Below the pieces are notes generated by a model that saw only the letters and a program-made list of their open reading frames with translations, did not search any database and was not told the origin of the DNA. DNA of 64,000 nucleotides. Origin: Datnioides undecimradiatus (Eukaryota > Chordata > Actinopteri > Lobotiformes > Datnioididae). The stretch covers positions 8,913,192 to 8,977,191 of the forward strand of contig WARS01000014.1 in the NCBI GenBank assembly GCA_008933995.1, read 5' to 3'. Made by a program: the position numbers and the translations under genes. Below, piece by piece: positions 1 through 10,340 of this stretch (position 1 is the stretch's first letter; each line of letters opens with the position of its first letter).

Positions 1-290
1 CAAAAAACAGGCGGGACAAGGCAGATTTCATGGACAGGATCAAGGCGCTGGTTGCTGGATGAACTGGCACAAAACAGGGGGAGACGCGGACTTAAGTACA
101 CATGAGGGAAAAGGGGAACAGGTGCAAACAATCAGGGCGGGGAAGACAATCAGACTGGCAGGGAAACACAAGAGGAAGGGCAAGCCACCTGAAACAAGAG
201 GGAAGTTAGAGCTTTCAAAATAAAACAGGGAGCCACGAGACAACAGACACAAAAACAAATTAAACTTGACCATCTTACTAAACCATGCCA
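1..290 (-). mobile_element. LTR fragment, teleost LTR family, cut by the window edge
   Basis: Read on the minus strand this segment starts with TGGCATGGTT, close to the TGTCATGGTT start of the copy at 2044-2325. It continues with the same U3-like text as the copy at 54688-55125, including a shared stretch around CCTGTTTTATTTTGAAA and a TTAAGTCC core-promoter-like block. The R/U5 end lies beyond the left edge of the window. Repeat-family assignment is from memory of fish LTRs. No internal retroelement sequence is visible here, so it is a solo or partial LTR and looks old. Confidence 0.5.
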
Positions 291-468
291 TATTGTGATT
301 TATCCCCTGGGAACAATGAATCTATAGGGAAATATACTCAATAGCTGTTACAATATGATGTTCTTAAACAAAGTGTGGGACTGAGCAACCATAAAAACAT
401 AATCAGCTCTGCCTGGAGCCCCACAACTAGTGTAGCTAAAACAGACACTGTTGCAGACTGCTCTAATG
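291..468. other. Unassigned sequence between LTR and inverted-repeat arm
   Basis: Nothing recognisable as a gene, RNA or known repeat was seen in this short interval. Confidence 0.5.
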
Positions 469-706
469 GGTGTCACTCCACCCCCTCACTCTGGGGATAT
501 GACCCGTAGACACTGAAATCAAGGGGTTGACGGCAACAACTAGACTGCACCGAGTTTCTTTTTATTTTCGATGAAATAGAAACAATGCTATAAAAATTGT
601 ACAATGCGGCTTTGACCCGCTGCTGGTTTTGACGCACTGCTTGATGACGGGTCAGTGTGATTCGTTAGAATGGTTTGACGGTGTTACAAGTGAACAGGGT
701 GCAGCT
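469..706 (+). repeat. Left arm of a long inverted repeat
   Basis: This ~238-bp segment runs from GTGTCACTCCACC to GTGCAGCT. It matches the reverse complement of 1692-1918 along its length, by eye at roughly 80-85% identity with a few small indels. Long identical blocks include GGCAACAACTAGACTGCACC and GAATGGTTTGACGGTGTTAC. The match stops sharply at both ends. I do not recognise the family. It could be one arm of a transposon with long terminal inverted repeats, or one of two independent insertions in opposite orientation. Confidence 0.75.
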
Positions 707-1691
707 CCACTCATAAACAAAATCTTGAGTATGGGACCATCGTGCTTAGGCAGCAAATGTGTGCCTATCAGAGCTGTCAGCTTGTATTATCTCAGCACTT
801 TCTGATGTCAAACCATTCATTATTTGTTGCTCGAGGGTCACTGCATTCTGATGACAAGGTCAATATCCTGAACCTGAGGAGAGTATTCTGAGGGGAGCTG
901 CTATGTGTCTCAGCAACTCTGTGTGTGTGTACGTGGGTTATTTTATTTCTGGCCATTCATTACTTTCCGAGACATGAGCACTATGACTTGATTGTACTGA
1001 TAGTGAGTCAAATATCCTGCACATGTAGGACGGGAAAGGGACAGAGACCATATTTGAGTGTAAAATCTGCATTAGCCATGTTATTTTTTATCTTCACATG
1101 GAGGTTTATATGAAGAGTCGTAGAACTTGCAAGTGCTGTGAGTATATAAAAGTGTCAGAGATCTATCAAGATTTTACAAGGCCCTCATTGATCTCAGGAT
1201 CGTAACTTTATACTGACGTAAAAAAGAAGGCTGGGGGGAACTTTAACTGAAAACGGCTCGTCAGTAAATCTTTTCTTCAATATCCTCCAGAAAACCGGCT
1301 TCATTTTCATTAGAATCTGTGCAGAAGTCTGCTGGAGATGTGTGCAGTCTTCCAAAGACATACCTGTCTCCTAAATGTGTTTTATTGGGTAGATTGGTTG
1401 ACTTAATGATTTATTGGTTGCCTCAAATATTGTCATTTCCCTCTAGTCCATACATAATCTAAATCTCAGTGACCCTACTGAGGTTGCACCATGTAAAACA
1501 TTTGGGCGAAAGATCTCTGAAGTTTCCCTTAGATTAGCTGGTGCTCAGAGTCCAGCAGGTTTATCTGGTAAACCGAATGATTAGAGGTGTTGGGGCTGAA
1601 ATGATCTCAGCTTATAAATAGGAAAGAAACCCGGTTCACTGGTTTGTAGCCGGATGTGGAAGGTGAGGCGCCAAAGCAATGGCATCTGACC
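707..1691. other. ~985-bp spacer between inverted-repeat arms
   Basis: The spacer has no long reading frame and no recognised repeat. It contains a short GT run near 920 and a 62-codon frame at 925-1113 with no supporting features. Confidence 0.4.
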
Positions 1692-1918
1692 AGCTGCACT
1701 GTGTTCGGTTGTAACACCGTCAAACCATTCTTATGTGTGACACTGGTCAGTCATCAAAACCAGCAGCAGGTCAAAGCCTCATTGTGCAGATGTTTGATGG
1801 AATTATTTCTAATTCATCTAAAATAAAAAGAAACTTGGTGCAGTCTAGTTGTTGCCTTCAACCCACTGATTTCAGTGTCCACAGGTCATATCCCTGGAGT
1901 GAGAGGTGGAGTGACACC
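1692..1918 (-). repeat. Right arm of the long inverted repeat
   Basis: This is the reverse-complement partner of 469-706 and is slightly shorter because of indels. Its outer edge abuts the tail of a common fish SINE (1919-1962), which the left arm lacks, so the two outer flanks are not symmetrical. No matching target duplication was found at the outer ends. Confidence 0.75.
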
Positions 1919-1962
1919 ACTTTATGGCGCTTTATAAGTACAGTCCATTTACCATTCAGTAT
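1919..1962 (+). mobile_element. 3' tail fragment of a common teleost SINE
   Basis: The sequence has the characteristic tail GGCGCTTTATAAGTACAG followed by TCCATTTACCATTCA. In many spiny-rayed fishes this ends a widespread SINE family (AAGCGCTATATAA...CAGTCCATTTACC). Only the tail is present. The fragment at 22137-22293 keeps the preceding part of the same family. Confidence 0.6.
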
Positions 1963-2043
1963 CCTTTGTACCTATAGTGTTTTTACTGCACAAAAAAATA
2001 AGCAAAAGCAACATTAACATTATTTTTATTTATATTTAGAATT

Positions 2044-2325
2044 AATAAAAGGGTCAAAACCAGGAAAACAAAATCCAAGAGACACTAAGAAAACAGCTGG
2101 GACACCTGACACAAAAGATACAAAGACAAACTGGCAACTGAGAGAGAAAGGGACGAAAACCAAAAACACTAGAGAGTAGATGAAACGAGACACAGGTGAA
2201 AGTAATTAACAAACGAGACGCAGGTGATGCACAGAACAGGCGGGGAGCAAAGCGCCCTGAAACACTCAAAGACACACAAGGAGCAAAACAGGAAAGGACA
2301 AACAACAAAAGTCTGAACCATGACA
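2044..2325 (-). mobile_element. Partial LTR, teleost LTR family
   Basis: On the minus strand the element starts TGTCATGGTTCAGACTTTTG and carries the U3-like CACCTGCGTCTCGTTT block. The same block occurs at 9978-10340, and as CACCTGTGTCTCGTTTGCC at 54688-55125. It begins with TG as LTRs do. The distal part is not recognisable at 2044, so the copy is incomplete. No internal coding part lies next to it. Several open frames on its minus strand are by-products of the repeat. Confidence 0.6.
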
Positions 2326-2381
2326 CCCTGAAGACACCAGAGAGCGCGCGTAAAGACTGATGACATGTCCAAAAACATGTA

Positions 2382-2592
2382 TGGCTGCATGGAGGGGGTG
2401 TGACATCATGATTGACAGCTCGTATGTGCCTGTGATTGAGTTGGATAGATGATTGGCCGTGACCTCCGCACACCCCAACCACCAATCTTCAGACACTGGC
2501 TCCAAATGACGTCACCGGAGCAAGATGGCAGATATTTTGGCTTCATCTTTGTAGAGTGGGAGGAAGCGGAGACGCGTCATCCATCATTATAT
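2382..2592 (-). repeat. Anonymous teleost interspersed repeat with a CRE palindrome
   Basis: Read on the minus strand it has the order ...GATGGATGACGCGTCTCCGC..., AAGATGAAGCCAAAATATC, a CRE-like TGACGTCA at about 2508-2515, GGTCACGGCCAATCATC, and then TTGACAGCTCG / TCATGATGTCACACCCCC. I recall this order as a very common fish repeat of unknown class that usually starts with a TATATAAA-type sequence. No coding capacity is expected, and the plus-strand frame over it is incidental. Confidence 0.5.
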
Positions 2593-3548
2593 AGAGCGAA
2601 TAGGCGGCACAGACGTAGCATTAAGTCGCTGCCGTTGCTACGTGGGCTACGCAGCCATTGTCGATCGATCATCATTTGAGCAATTGTGAATGTAGAATTA
2701 TGGATTAGTGCATCACTGAGGATGCCAGAGAATAGCGACAAGCCGGCTCTGCAGGCCTCCGCTGTTGTCTCCGTGGCGTAATCTGCCCGTTGTTAATCAG
2801 TGTGTGTTGAACTCGCCTCCGGGTAATGTCGGTAATACGCAGGTCCAATCACCGCAGTGGTCATCATGAGCAAAAGCGATTTTCACACACCCAGGATTAG
2901 GCGAGAAAGGGAACAGATATATATTGTTTTGCAATGATACAACGGCTCAATATAGATTTTTACGCCCCGGCCCGAGCAATAAAAAAACAGACGGATGGTC
3001 ACACCGAGAGGAGTAACGGCGTATCGTGTTTTAAATATTCGCTTTAATCAACGGAAGATAAGTCAGGACGGTGAAAGGAAGTGCCACGTCAGCAGATACT
3101 GGAGTTTTTACTCGGAAACATTAACGGTGGGTCACTGCTTACTGATGAAAAGCCCAAACTTGTGGAAGTATTTGAGTGTTGGTGCGTGTGTGTCTGATAG
3201 AGGCAAAGAGAGTGGGCGTTGCGTTTGTGTGCATAGCATATATGCATTCATTCATCAATCACAGAGCTTGGAGGGGATGGGGTTATTTATTTATTTTGGT
3301 TTAATATTCTGAGGACTGAGCTGGGTTTTGCACTCGTTTCGTCGGATGCAAGAGTTGATTCAATCGTCAGCCTTGTGTGTCCATACTTAAAGGAGAATCA
3401 CAGTGTTATAGAACTTTTGGAGGTACCAGTGAAGTACAACCAGGACGACACTAATGTTGGTTTTTGGAATCCAACACGATTCGTCAGGGAGGTCCGGGGC
3501 ATTTGAGCTAACACTTGCTCATGCATGTGACTGTCGGTGTGTCCATTC

Positions 3549-3551
<3 letters not shown>

Positions 3552-3581
<30 letters not shown>
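3552..3581 (+). repeat. (GT)n microsatellite
   Basis: A pure dinucleotide run of about 15 units. Confidence 0.95.
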
Positions 3582-3583
<2 letters not shown>

Positions 3584-3644
3584 CCACGGCGTCCTGGTTC
3601 TGCAGCGTCATCACTGCAGCCCTCCCTGCACAGCAGAGCTCGTT

Positions 3645-3654
3645 TATAAAAAGG
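3645..3654 (+). promoter_or_regulatory. TATA-box-like motif in CpG-richer DNA
   Basis: TATAAAAAGG matches the vertebrate TATA consensus well. About 450 bp of sequence with raised CpG follows. No initiator, splice donor or coding start could be tied to it, so this is only a motif-level call. Confidence 0.25.
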
Positions 3655-4144
3655 ACCAACCAGGCCAGATTCACCACCTCCGCGTGCGTGCGTTAGTGTG
3701 TTTGTCCATGCATGCACTTGTGTGTCCGACCAGCCCAGATTTACAGCAGATTCCCTCATTCATCATGAGAGATAGAGGGAAATCAGCAGAGGGAGAGAGA
3801 GTCACATTGGATACTGCAGTCTCTCTCGCTCTTTCTAGTCTGGACTCAGAACTTGTGTTAGATGCTCATTTGGTCATTGTGGTAGGGGGGTGTGGTTCAG
3901 CATCAGCTGTGGGAGAGGGACGGGGAGTGGCTCACGGATGCGTCTCTGGCCACAGGTGTGAGTAATTTGACTGAATTGCTTCCTCTGCCTGCAGTAGCGG
4001 CTGGGTCGGGTGATAAAAGACTCGCTCCCGGGAAAGGAAGGAGAACGGCATCGCGGTCGAGCGGAACCAGAGCGCGTGGATGCCGAGCTCTTCACAAAAG
4101 AAAAATAAAAACCAGTCTGTACACCCGTGATCACCTGCCTGCTC

Positions 4145-4164
4145 GTGTGTGTGTGTGTGTGTGT
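4145..4164 (+). repeat. (GT)n microsatellite
   Basis: A pure dinucleotide run of 10 units, followed by an imperfect extension (ATGCGTGTGTGG). Confidence 0.95.
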
Positions 4165-5508
4165 ATGCGTGTGTGGCTCCCGAGGAGAACCCAGTACCAC
4201 AGTCATCTTCTGTGTCTAAGCTGAAATGTGTCCTCTGCTCTTGTTGTGTGACGGTGGAGGCCACAGAGGACCTTTGGGTGCAGAAAATCAACAATGCATT
4301 TACACTAAAGGAGCATTCCGCTCTTTAACTAATGTCATCTTTTTTTCTAAAAATGCACAACTCCCTCAGTCCAAAACTCAGGTGGCTGGTTCCTCCTTGC
4401 TCAGTTCCAAGTCCAGCTCCTCTACAGGAGGTCAAGTGTGCAGCTGCTGTGAAACTGTCTCCAGTGTGGATCAGTGTGACCTATGGTTGACAGAGAAGAG
4501 CACAGACACAAAGTTATATTGAATCCTTGAACCTGTGTCACGTTAGTGTGGAGCCACTTGTGCCCTGACTGATTTGTTAAGTTAAAGGTCAAATCCAAGC
4601 TTCCCACTGTGGGGCTTTGTTACACTGCTTTAATCGATGCTGTGTGACTGTCATTAATACACTGTTGCCCCTAATTTGGAATCATTTTGTTTTCGGACAC
4701 ATTCCTCTTTAATTCCTATTTATACACATCAGTAGTCACTTTTAACCAGGTGCAATGATGAGTTTTGAGAAGATATACACTTTATCTATCAAGAATAAAT
4801 CACATTGTCACAATCATTTCATGAGAAGAGTAAAAAAATATTTTATTCCAACTTCATGGGCAACGGTGCAGCTCCATGTGACTGTAATCTTATAGATACT
4901 GCATGTTACCAGTGAATGTTTATGGCTCCATATTCTCCTCCATGCTCCTAGCTGCTGCAGACTCCTCTGCAGCTACAGTTGCCCCTCCCCCTCCATAAAC
5001 CTGTGTTTTTAAAGTCAGGTTTACGTCAGGACCACGATCTTTCTCTAATCTTAACCGAGCTGATTGCTGGGAGGAGATGGAGAAGAACACTCCGGTCAAA
5101 GTGGCACAACATCTGCATTTCTTCCTTAAAGGTAACAGTCATCCTAGACACAAATGTGAGAGATCACGTCATTAGAACATGTCTTTGTCTTGTGACAGTC
5201 ACTATCTCAGGCATCACACATGCCAGCCCGGAGAACTGACCACTCTCCTCTGGATACAGGCTTTCTCAGATGCAACTGGATTTGCGTGGACCTGTGATGG
5301 GTCTTTTTGAAAGACAAGGCAGCTGAGACAACTGAGCAGATGAGACTGTAACAGCAGAGGATAACAGTGAGATTTCCATAAGACAGATCTCTAAACTGTG
5401 AGTCATAGTGAGAAGCTGCAGCATCACTTATCAGGCTCACAAAGCCTTATGGATTTATATTCATAATATCAACAACACCTGCAGGAAGCGCCTTAGCTCC
5501 CTGCAGCT

Positions 5509-5510
<2 letters not shown>

Positions 5511-5545
<35 letters not shown>
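5511..5545 (+). repeat. (GT)n microsatellite
   Basis: A pure run of 15 GT units followed by GCGCGT. The antisense frame encodes a His-Thr run and is not a gene. Confidence 0.95.
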
Positions 5546-5683
5546 TGCAAATGTGCTTTCACACTTTACACGTAAAGGCACACCCTCCCCCGTTCCCTGA
5601 CGCACGCACCTTTTTCTTTCTCGCTGTCTGTTACACACATGGGCACAAACACATTCAAACAGCCCCCTTGGGACAGCCGCATG

Positions 5684-5720
5684 TGCGTGTTTGTGTGTGT
5701 GTGAGAGAGAGAGAGAGAGA
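5684..5720 (+). repeat. Compound (GT)n(GA)n microsatellite
   Basis: A GT run changes directly into about nine GA units. Confidence 0.95.
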
Positions 5721-5884
5721 TATGGAGGGGATGTATTGCAGCTCGCTGCATTATTGATTGGCTGATTCCCCAGGGCATGTGATACAGACTGGCCATGTTG
5801 ATTTTCCACTTCTCATACACACATATACACACTTTTGCCTCACTGGAGTCATGCACAGAGAGGTTCAAGTTCACAGGAAGTTTT

Positions 5885-5909
5885 TGTGTGTGTGTGTGTG
5901 TGTGTGTGT
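5885..5909 (+). repeat. (GT)n microsatellite
   Basis: About 12 pure GT units. Confidence 0.95.
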
Positions 5910-5970
5910 AAGTTGAAAGGCAAAGATATAGAGAGAAAGAGTAAACATTTTTAATTCCCCCTCAAGCCCA

Positions 5971-6016
5971 AACACACACACATACATACACACACACACC
6001 TAAACACACACTTACA
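5971..6016 (+). repeat. Imperfect (CA)n tract
   Basis: CA units interrupted by CATACATA and CTAAA. Confidence 0.9.
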
Positions 6017-6789
6017 TATCTGAAGCAATTATTTGTCGTATAACCTAATCAGTGTGTAGTTAAAGTGTGTACTTTTTTGCAGTCTTTGGTGTGTAACCAG
6101 ATACACACAGCTCACACACGCACACACAGTCATTAGAATCCATCACTAGCTGACTGCAGTCCTATGGGTCCGTATGGGCTCTATAGGAGTGTGTAACATC
6201 TGTATCAAGTCGCCGCGTCTGCACCGCTCACCTTCGGGTCGCTGATCTGGAGACACAGGAAGTTATCGAGTTGCTGTCGGAGTCATGTGGAGTTCATTCG
6301 GGTCCGCTCCATAATTCATCGGGCCCACATCGAGCGCTTGGGGTGGGGGGCATCAAACTCATTTTCATGTTGGAATGGTACGAGGTTAAGTGGGGCTATA
6401 TTGGGTTATATTGATTTCACCAGAGTCATTTCAGGAAGATCGTATAACCTGATATGATATCGGGATATCAATGAAGCTAAGAGGATGCTTTCATGGAGAC
6501 ACATTATGGTCACTTCACATGGATTTGCTGTTCATTTGTCTGTGCAAAGGTCAGACCGGCTGCCATCATACGTACCTGAGAAAACGGCTGAAACGTCGAA
6601 CTACAAACCAGAGATCTGACAAAACGGTGCAGAACCACAAGTTTAAAATTTATATTACATCTGCTGGAGGTTAGTGTGACATTGCACATGGATTGACCAC
6701 TGGGGGCAGTAAACATATCTCTTCTCAGAAATGCAACAGAAGGAACTCGATTGTGTCACTGTGTCTTCGTCACAAATGCTAAAAGTTAA

Positions 6790-6950
6790 GGTGGAAGAAG
6801 TAATCAGTATCCTTTACTTGAGTAAAAGTACTGATCCAACTACTGTACAAACTAAATAAGAGTGCTGCAAAACAAGTACAAGCCTTTATTTCAGTTCATT
6901 AACTGAATGAGGTAAAAGTCAGGAGAAGCTCATTATGAGAAAAAAAGTAT
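6790..6950 (+). repeat. Fragment of a common percomorph repeat (GTGGAAGAAGTA... type)
   Basis: GTGGAAGAAGTAATCAGTAT followed by CCTTTACTTGAGTAAAAGTA is a close variant of a highly repeated fish sequence known for TTTACTTAAGTAAAAGTA. The first ~90 bp match well. The right boundary is a guess, because the similarity fades into sequence with AAGTACAAG and GTAAAAGTC motifs. Confidence 0.55.
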
Positions 6951-9900
6951 TTGTTGATGTGTGTGTATGATACTATTGAGATGAGAGTAGCCTTTGGTGA
7001 GATAATATTGAAAAGGGTTAGTGAAGATGAAACTTAGAATAGGTTCCTCCCGATGGAGTCTGGACACTGGTGGAGGTGGAGGGATGACGGCTGAACATCT
7101 GGATGAGACGAGGAGTGGACCTCTGGTGATGTGATGGACAGGAGGTGGACGGGGTGGAGGAGGGTTGCAGCGATGATGCTCTGAAGTGACAGCTGCAGAG
7201 AGGAGAAAGGATGTCTGACAGCAGCAATGTGGTTGGCAGATGGAGACTGTGGCAGAATTTGTTCGGTTACTTAAAGAAAGAAGGTTATTGTATTATTAAT
7301 ACTGATGCATCAGTGTGAATGAAGTGTAGTTGCTGTTGGAGCTGGTTGAGGTGCAGCTACACTTTATGAACTTTAGCAAACAGCAGTTCCACACCCAGAG
7401 GTTGAGCCAAATTAAAGTGGCTGTGAGATGATTAACGAGGAAAAACACAGATATAAACGTGTTCATGGATTTGGAATTTATGAAATATTGGACATCACGG
7501 AAATCACTATTCTGTGGAACTCTGGAGTCGTAGACATCTGGGGGAACAGACACATCGACGCTGCCTTTTTAAACGGCGATACTTCATCAGATATACGAGG
7601 AGAGCACCCGGTGTGTGTGTTTTCAGCGCGCACAAGCAAACTCATGTTGTTTTAATGACGCCACTCAGAAATAATTGGGCAGCCGTGGTCTGATTTCATG
7701 CCGGACGCGGCACGGGTAGTTGTCCACACAACTGCAGGACACAGTAACAGGAACTGCTCACTTTCCAGAGAGGTTGGAAGCGTCGAGTCCGTCATTTGTC
7801 AACTATGCATTTAAAACTGATCTGCTGTCCCAAACGAGACGAAAGGAAAATCTCAAGGATCACGATTTAGACTCTGTTATCTTGTGACTAAACTGATCAG
7901 GAGACGAGATGCGTCATGCTGATCTGGCTCGGTAAGGGAAATCGCCTGACCAGTCTCTTTGCACGTTGGCTGTGCAGTAATTACTCAGAGCAGCTTGACG
8001 CAACAAATAAAGCTGATTATTTAAAAACTAGGGAAAAAATAGAGGCGATATGGAATTATGGAAATATCACGAAGAAGAGACAAAGAGGCGAAGCAGCGCT
8101 GCATCTCCAGGCTGACGCTCTCCTGTCTGCTTAGCATTTACTTTAAAGTTTGCTCAGACGCTTGTCGATGCTTTGATATCAAAACTCTGAGCCTGGACCT
8201 CCGGTTTGGGAGCAACAACATCATGTGAAGTTAATGATCTTTACTTGTTCACGAGGGTTGTGGGGTGAAAAAGCCACATCCGGCATATGAATTCATCAGA
8301 GTTGTACCGAACTGCATTACATTTTGCAGATGCCTCTGTTTCTGGCTATCCCAGGTGTTTACTCTGACAGCATATTGTATCTGTATTTATTTGTTGGTAA
8401 AATCTCCACGGAGGGGAATAAAAAAATTGCAAGATTATGCTGAGGTTCTGAAAAGTAAGCGCTGTAATTAACTTTTCTTCCCTCCCACAGCGCTGCATTA
8501 CACAAAATACTGAACACACACACACACAGGTGAAAGTGCTACATGAACTTCAGCAGAGAGAAACTCAAAGGAAGCATTTTCCATCCAGGCTGTGCACAAG
8601 CCTCTTGTGACTTAAAAATGACATATGCTCTTACTGACCCCAGCTTTAATCGGTATGCAGAGAGCAGGCATGCAGCTGATGGAGGAAGAGGCTTTACTTT
8701 TGAGTTCATGATCACCTCCACCTTTAAACAAACGCCCATCAGACTGGGTTATTATGCAAGTCCGGCGCATGATTTGGTTACGCTCGAGGGGTCGATACAT
8801 CATCCCGCGGTATAAACTCTTCCCAAGGAAACAACCTCTCCGCAGTCTGTGTGTAAAGCTCTCGCTGCAGAAGCGGCAGAAGCTAATTGTAGAGACATTG
8901 TTTTATCCGGCTTCATTAATTATAACACATTAAGGTCTCCTGTGATGCAGACTGCACAAGGGTTGTGTTGAGTGCAGATGCACACTGGAAGAAATTATGT
9001 TTCCAAAAAACACTAACATTGTGTTAAATCAACTAAAAGAGCAGCCATTAAATCAGTGTAAGTAATTCTATTAGACGTTTGTACATTCTGGGTATTTTTG
9101 CTTTATTAGCTAGTTGTGATGGCATTGGAGGACAAGCCCTTACAGGAATGAAAAATGTGTTTCATATTGTAGATATTAGTGATGCACTCCTTAGCATTCA
9201 GCAAAAGAAATTATACATGATAATATTTTGTGAACTGCATCGTCTGCGTGGGTCTGTCTGCTTCAATCTGATACAGACAATTGATCTTAATAAATACTAT
9301 AGCATCCGTTTACCTGGGTGCATTCATTAGCAAAGCATCAGCTCCTCAGCAAGGTGCACCGGAGTCGAAACAACAGAGCCAAAACATATCTTAAAGGCAC
9401 ATTTAGAGAATACAGTTAAATAAAGAGGTGGATGCAAAGTCTTAGTTAGCTTAAAGACTAGAATTAGGAAAACTGTTAACATAACCTGGCTTGACCTTGC
9501 TTGACTTCTCATTGTATTGCATTAATTAGCTAAATGTAACCAAAACTTGCACCGCGGTTTTGTCCTGAACCCCTGGTAAAACACTGTTATCTTCAGCTTG
9601 AAACATTGATCAATTTCACAAATGTAATATGCTCTATGAATTGTGAAAATGTGTGAACGTGTTAACAATAAAACTAGCAAAATAGCATAGTACCCAGTGG
9701 AACACTTTAGCTAGCTTAGTAGGTAGTAGCTACCAGGCAATTGCATAAGGTTGCACAAATCATTTCAGTCCATTGAAACAGGAAATATCTAGAAACTCTA
9801 ACATGTTGCGGCGCTCCTGGCTATATCTTCAACATGTGGGTGATCAGCATTTTGTCTCCACTCAGTGTTCCTTTGATAAAAGCAGATACACTTCGTTTTG

Positions 9901-9977
9901 GGAACAGCAAATATTTACATTGACTTTGACAAAATGATCGTAACTCAGAGTTATTATGCAGTTTTCTAAGAACCACA
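6951..9977. other. Anonymous region
   Basis: No gene was found. A CpG-containing patch lies at about 7540-7760. At about 9440-9500, a stretch with TTAGCTTAAAGACTAG resembles a degraded copy of the fish repeat better preserved at 19315-19602. Several AT-rich stretches (for example 8990-9070) carry no recognisable signal. Confidence 0.4.
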
Positions 9978-10340
9978 GCTCGTTCCTGTTTTATCCTGTA
10001 GAGTTCTCTCCTCCTGTGTCTCCTTGTGCCTGTTTCCTGTTCCCTCCTGCGCCTCGTTGGTTGATTAGGTTCACCTGCGTCTCGTTCACCTCACCTCCCA
10101 CGTCGGTTCCTTTGTTCGCTGTCATCATCTACTTATCTGTGCTTCATGTCTCAGTGTTTCTCACATTTTTGGATTTATGGTGGTTTTTGGATTTCTTTGG
10201 ATTTGGACTGTTTCTGCTCAACCCAACCCAAGTCAGCTTTGTCTTTGTTTTTGTTAAATTAACCTTTTTAAACTACCAGGCCAGGTCCAGGTGTCCGCAT
10301 TTGGGTCCAACCTCTCATGTTCCCAGTTTCTAGTGTGGCA
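9978..10340 (+). mobile_element. LTR, teleost LTR family, solo copy
   Basis: It carries the U3 block TTCACCTGCGTCTCGTTCAC, the block GGTTCCTTTGTTCGCTGT shared with 54688-55125 (AGTTCCTTTGTTCTCTGT), a T-rich stretch ending in TTAAATTAACC in place of a poly(A) signal, and GTCCGCATTTGGGTCCAACC near the 3' end. Both ends are approximate. No internal retroelement sequence flanks it. It is diverged from its relatives and therefore probably old. Confidence 0.55.

Larger units (their letters stand above)
2593..6789. other. Anonymous region, CpG-richer and microsatellite-dense
   Basis: No gene could be supported. CpG is locally denser at about 2610-2960 and 3660-4100. Several GT/CA/GA microsatellites (listed separately) generate reading frames of Cys-Val, His-Thr or Arg-Glu repeats on both strands, which are artefacts. 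One TATAAAAAGG motif lies at 3645-3654. A CpG-containing patch at about 6210-6340 was also seen, without other signals. Confidence 0.4.

Noticed and set aside
40-291. 83-codon minus-strand frame with a hydrophobic N-terminal half
   Set aside because: It lies entirely within the LTR fragment and has the biased composition of that repeat.
2054-2505. Overlapping minus-strand frames of 73-143 codons, Cys/Phe/Ser-rich
   Set aside because: They sit in the LTR copy at 2044-2325 and the adjacent anonymous repeat. Pyrimidine-rich repeat sequence creates them.
3508-4294. Several frames of 83-142 codons on both strands
   Set aside because: All cross GT/CA microsatellites (Cys-Val or His-Thr runs), overlap one another on opposite strands, and lack splice or family support.
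5447-5874. Frames of 80-120 codons on both strands
   Set aside because: They are artefacts of the GT/GA microsatellites at 5511-5545 and 5684-5720.
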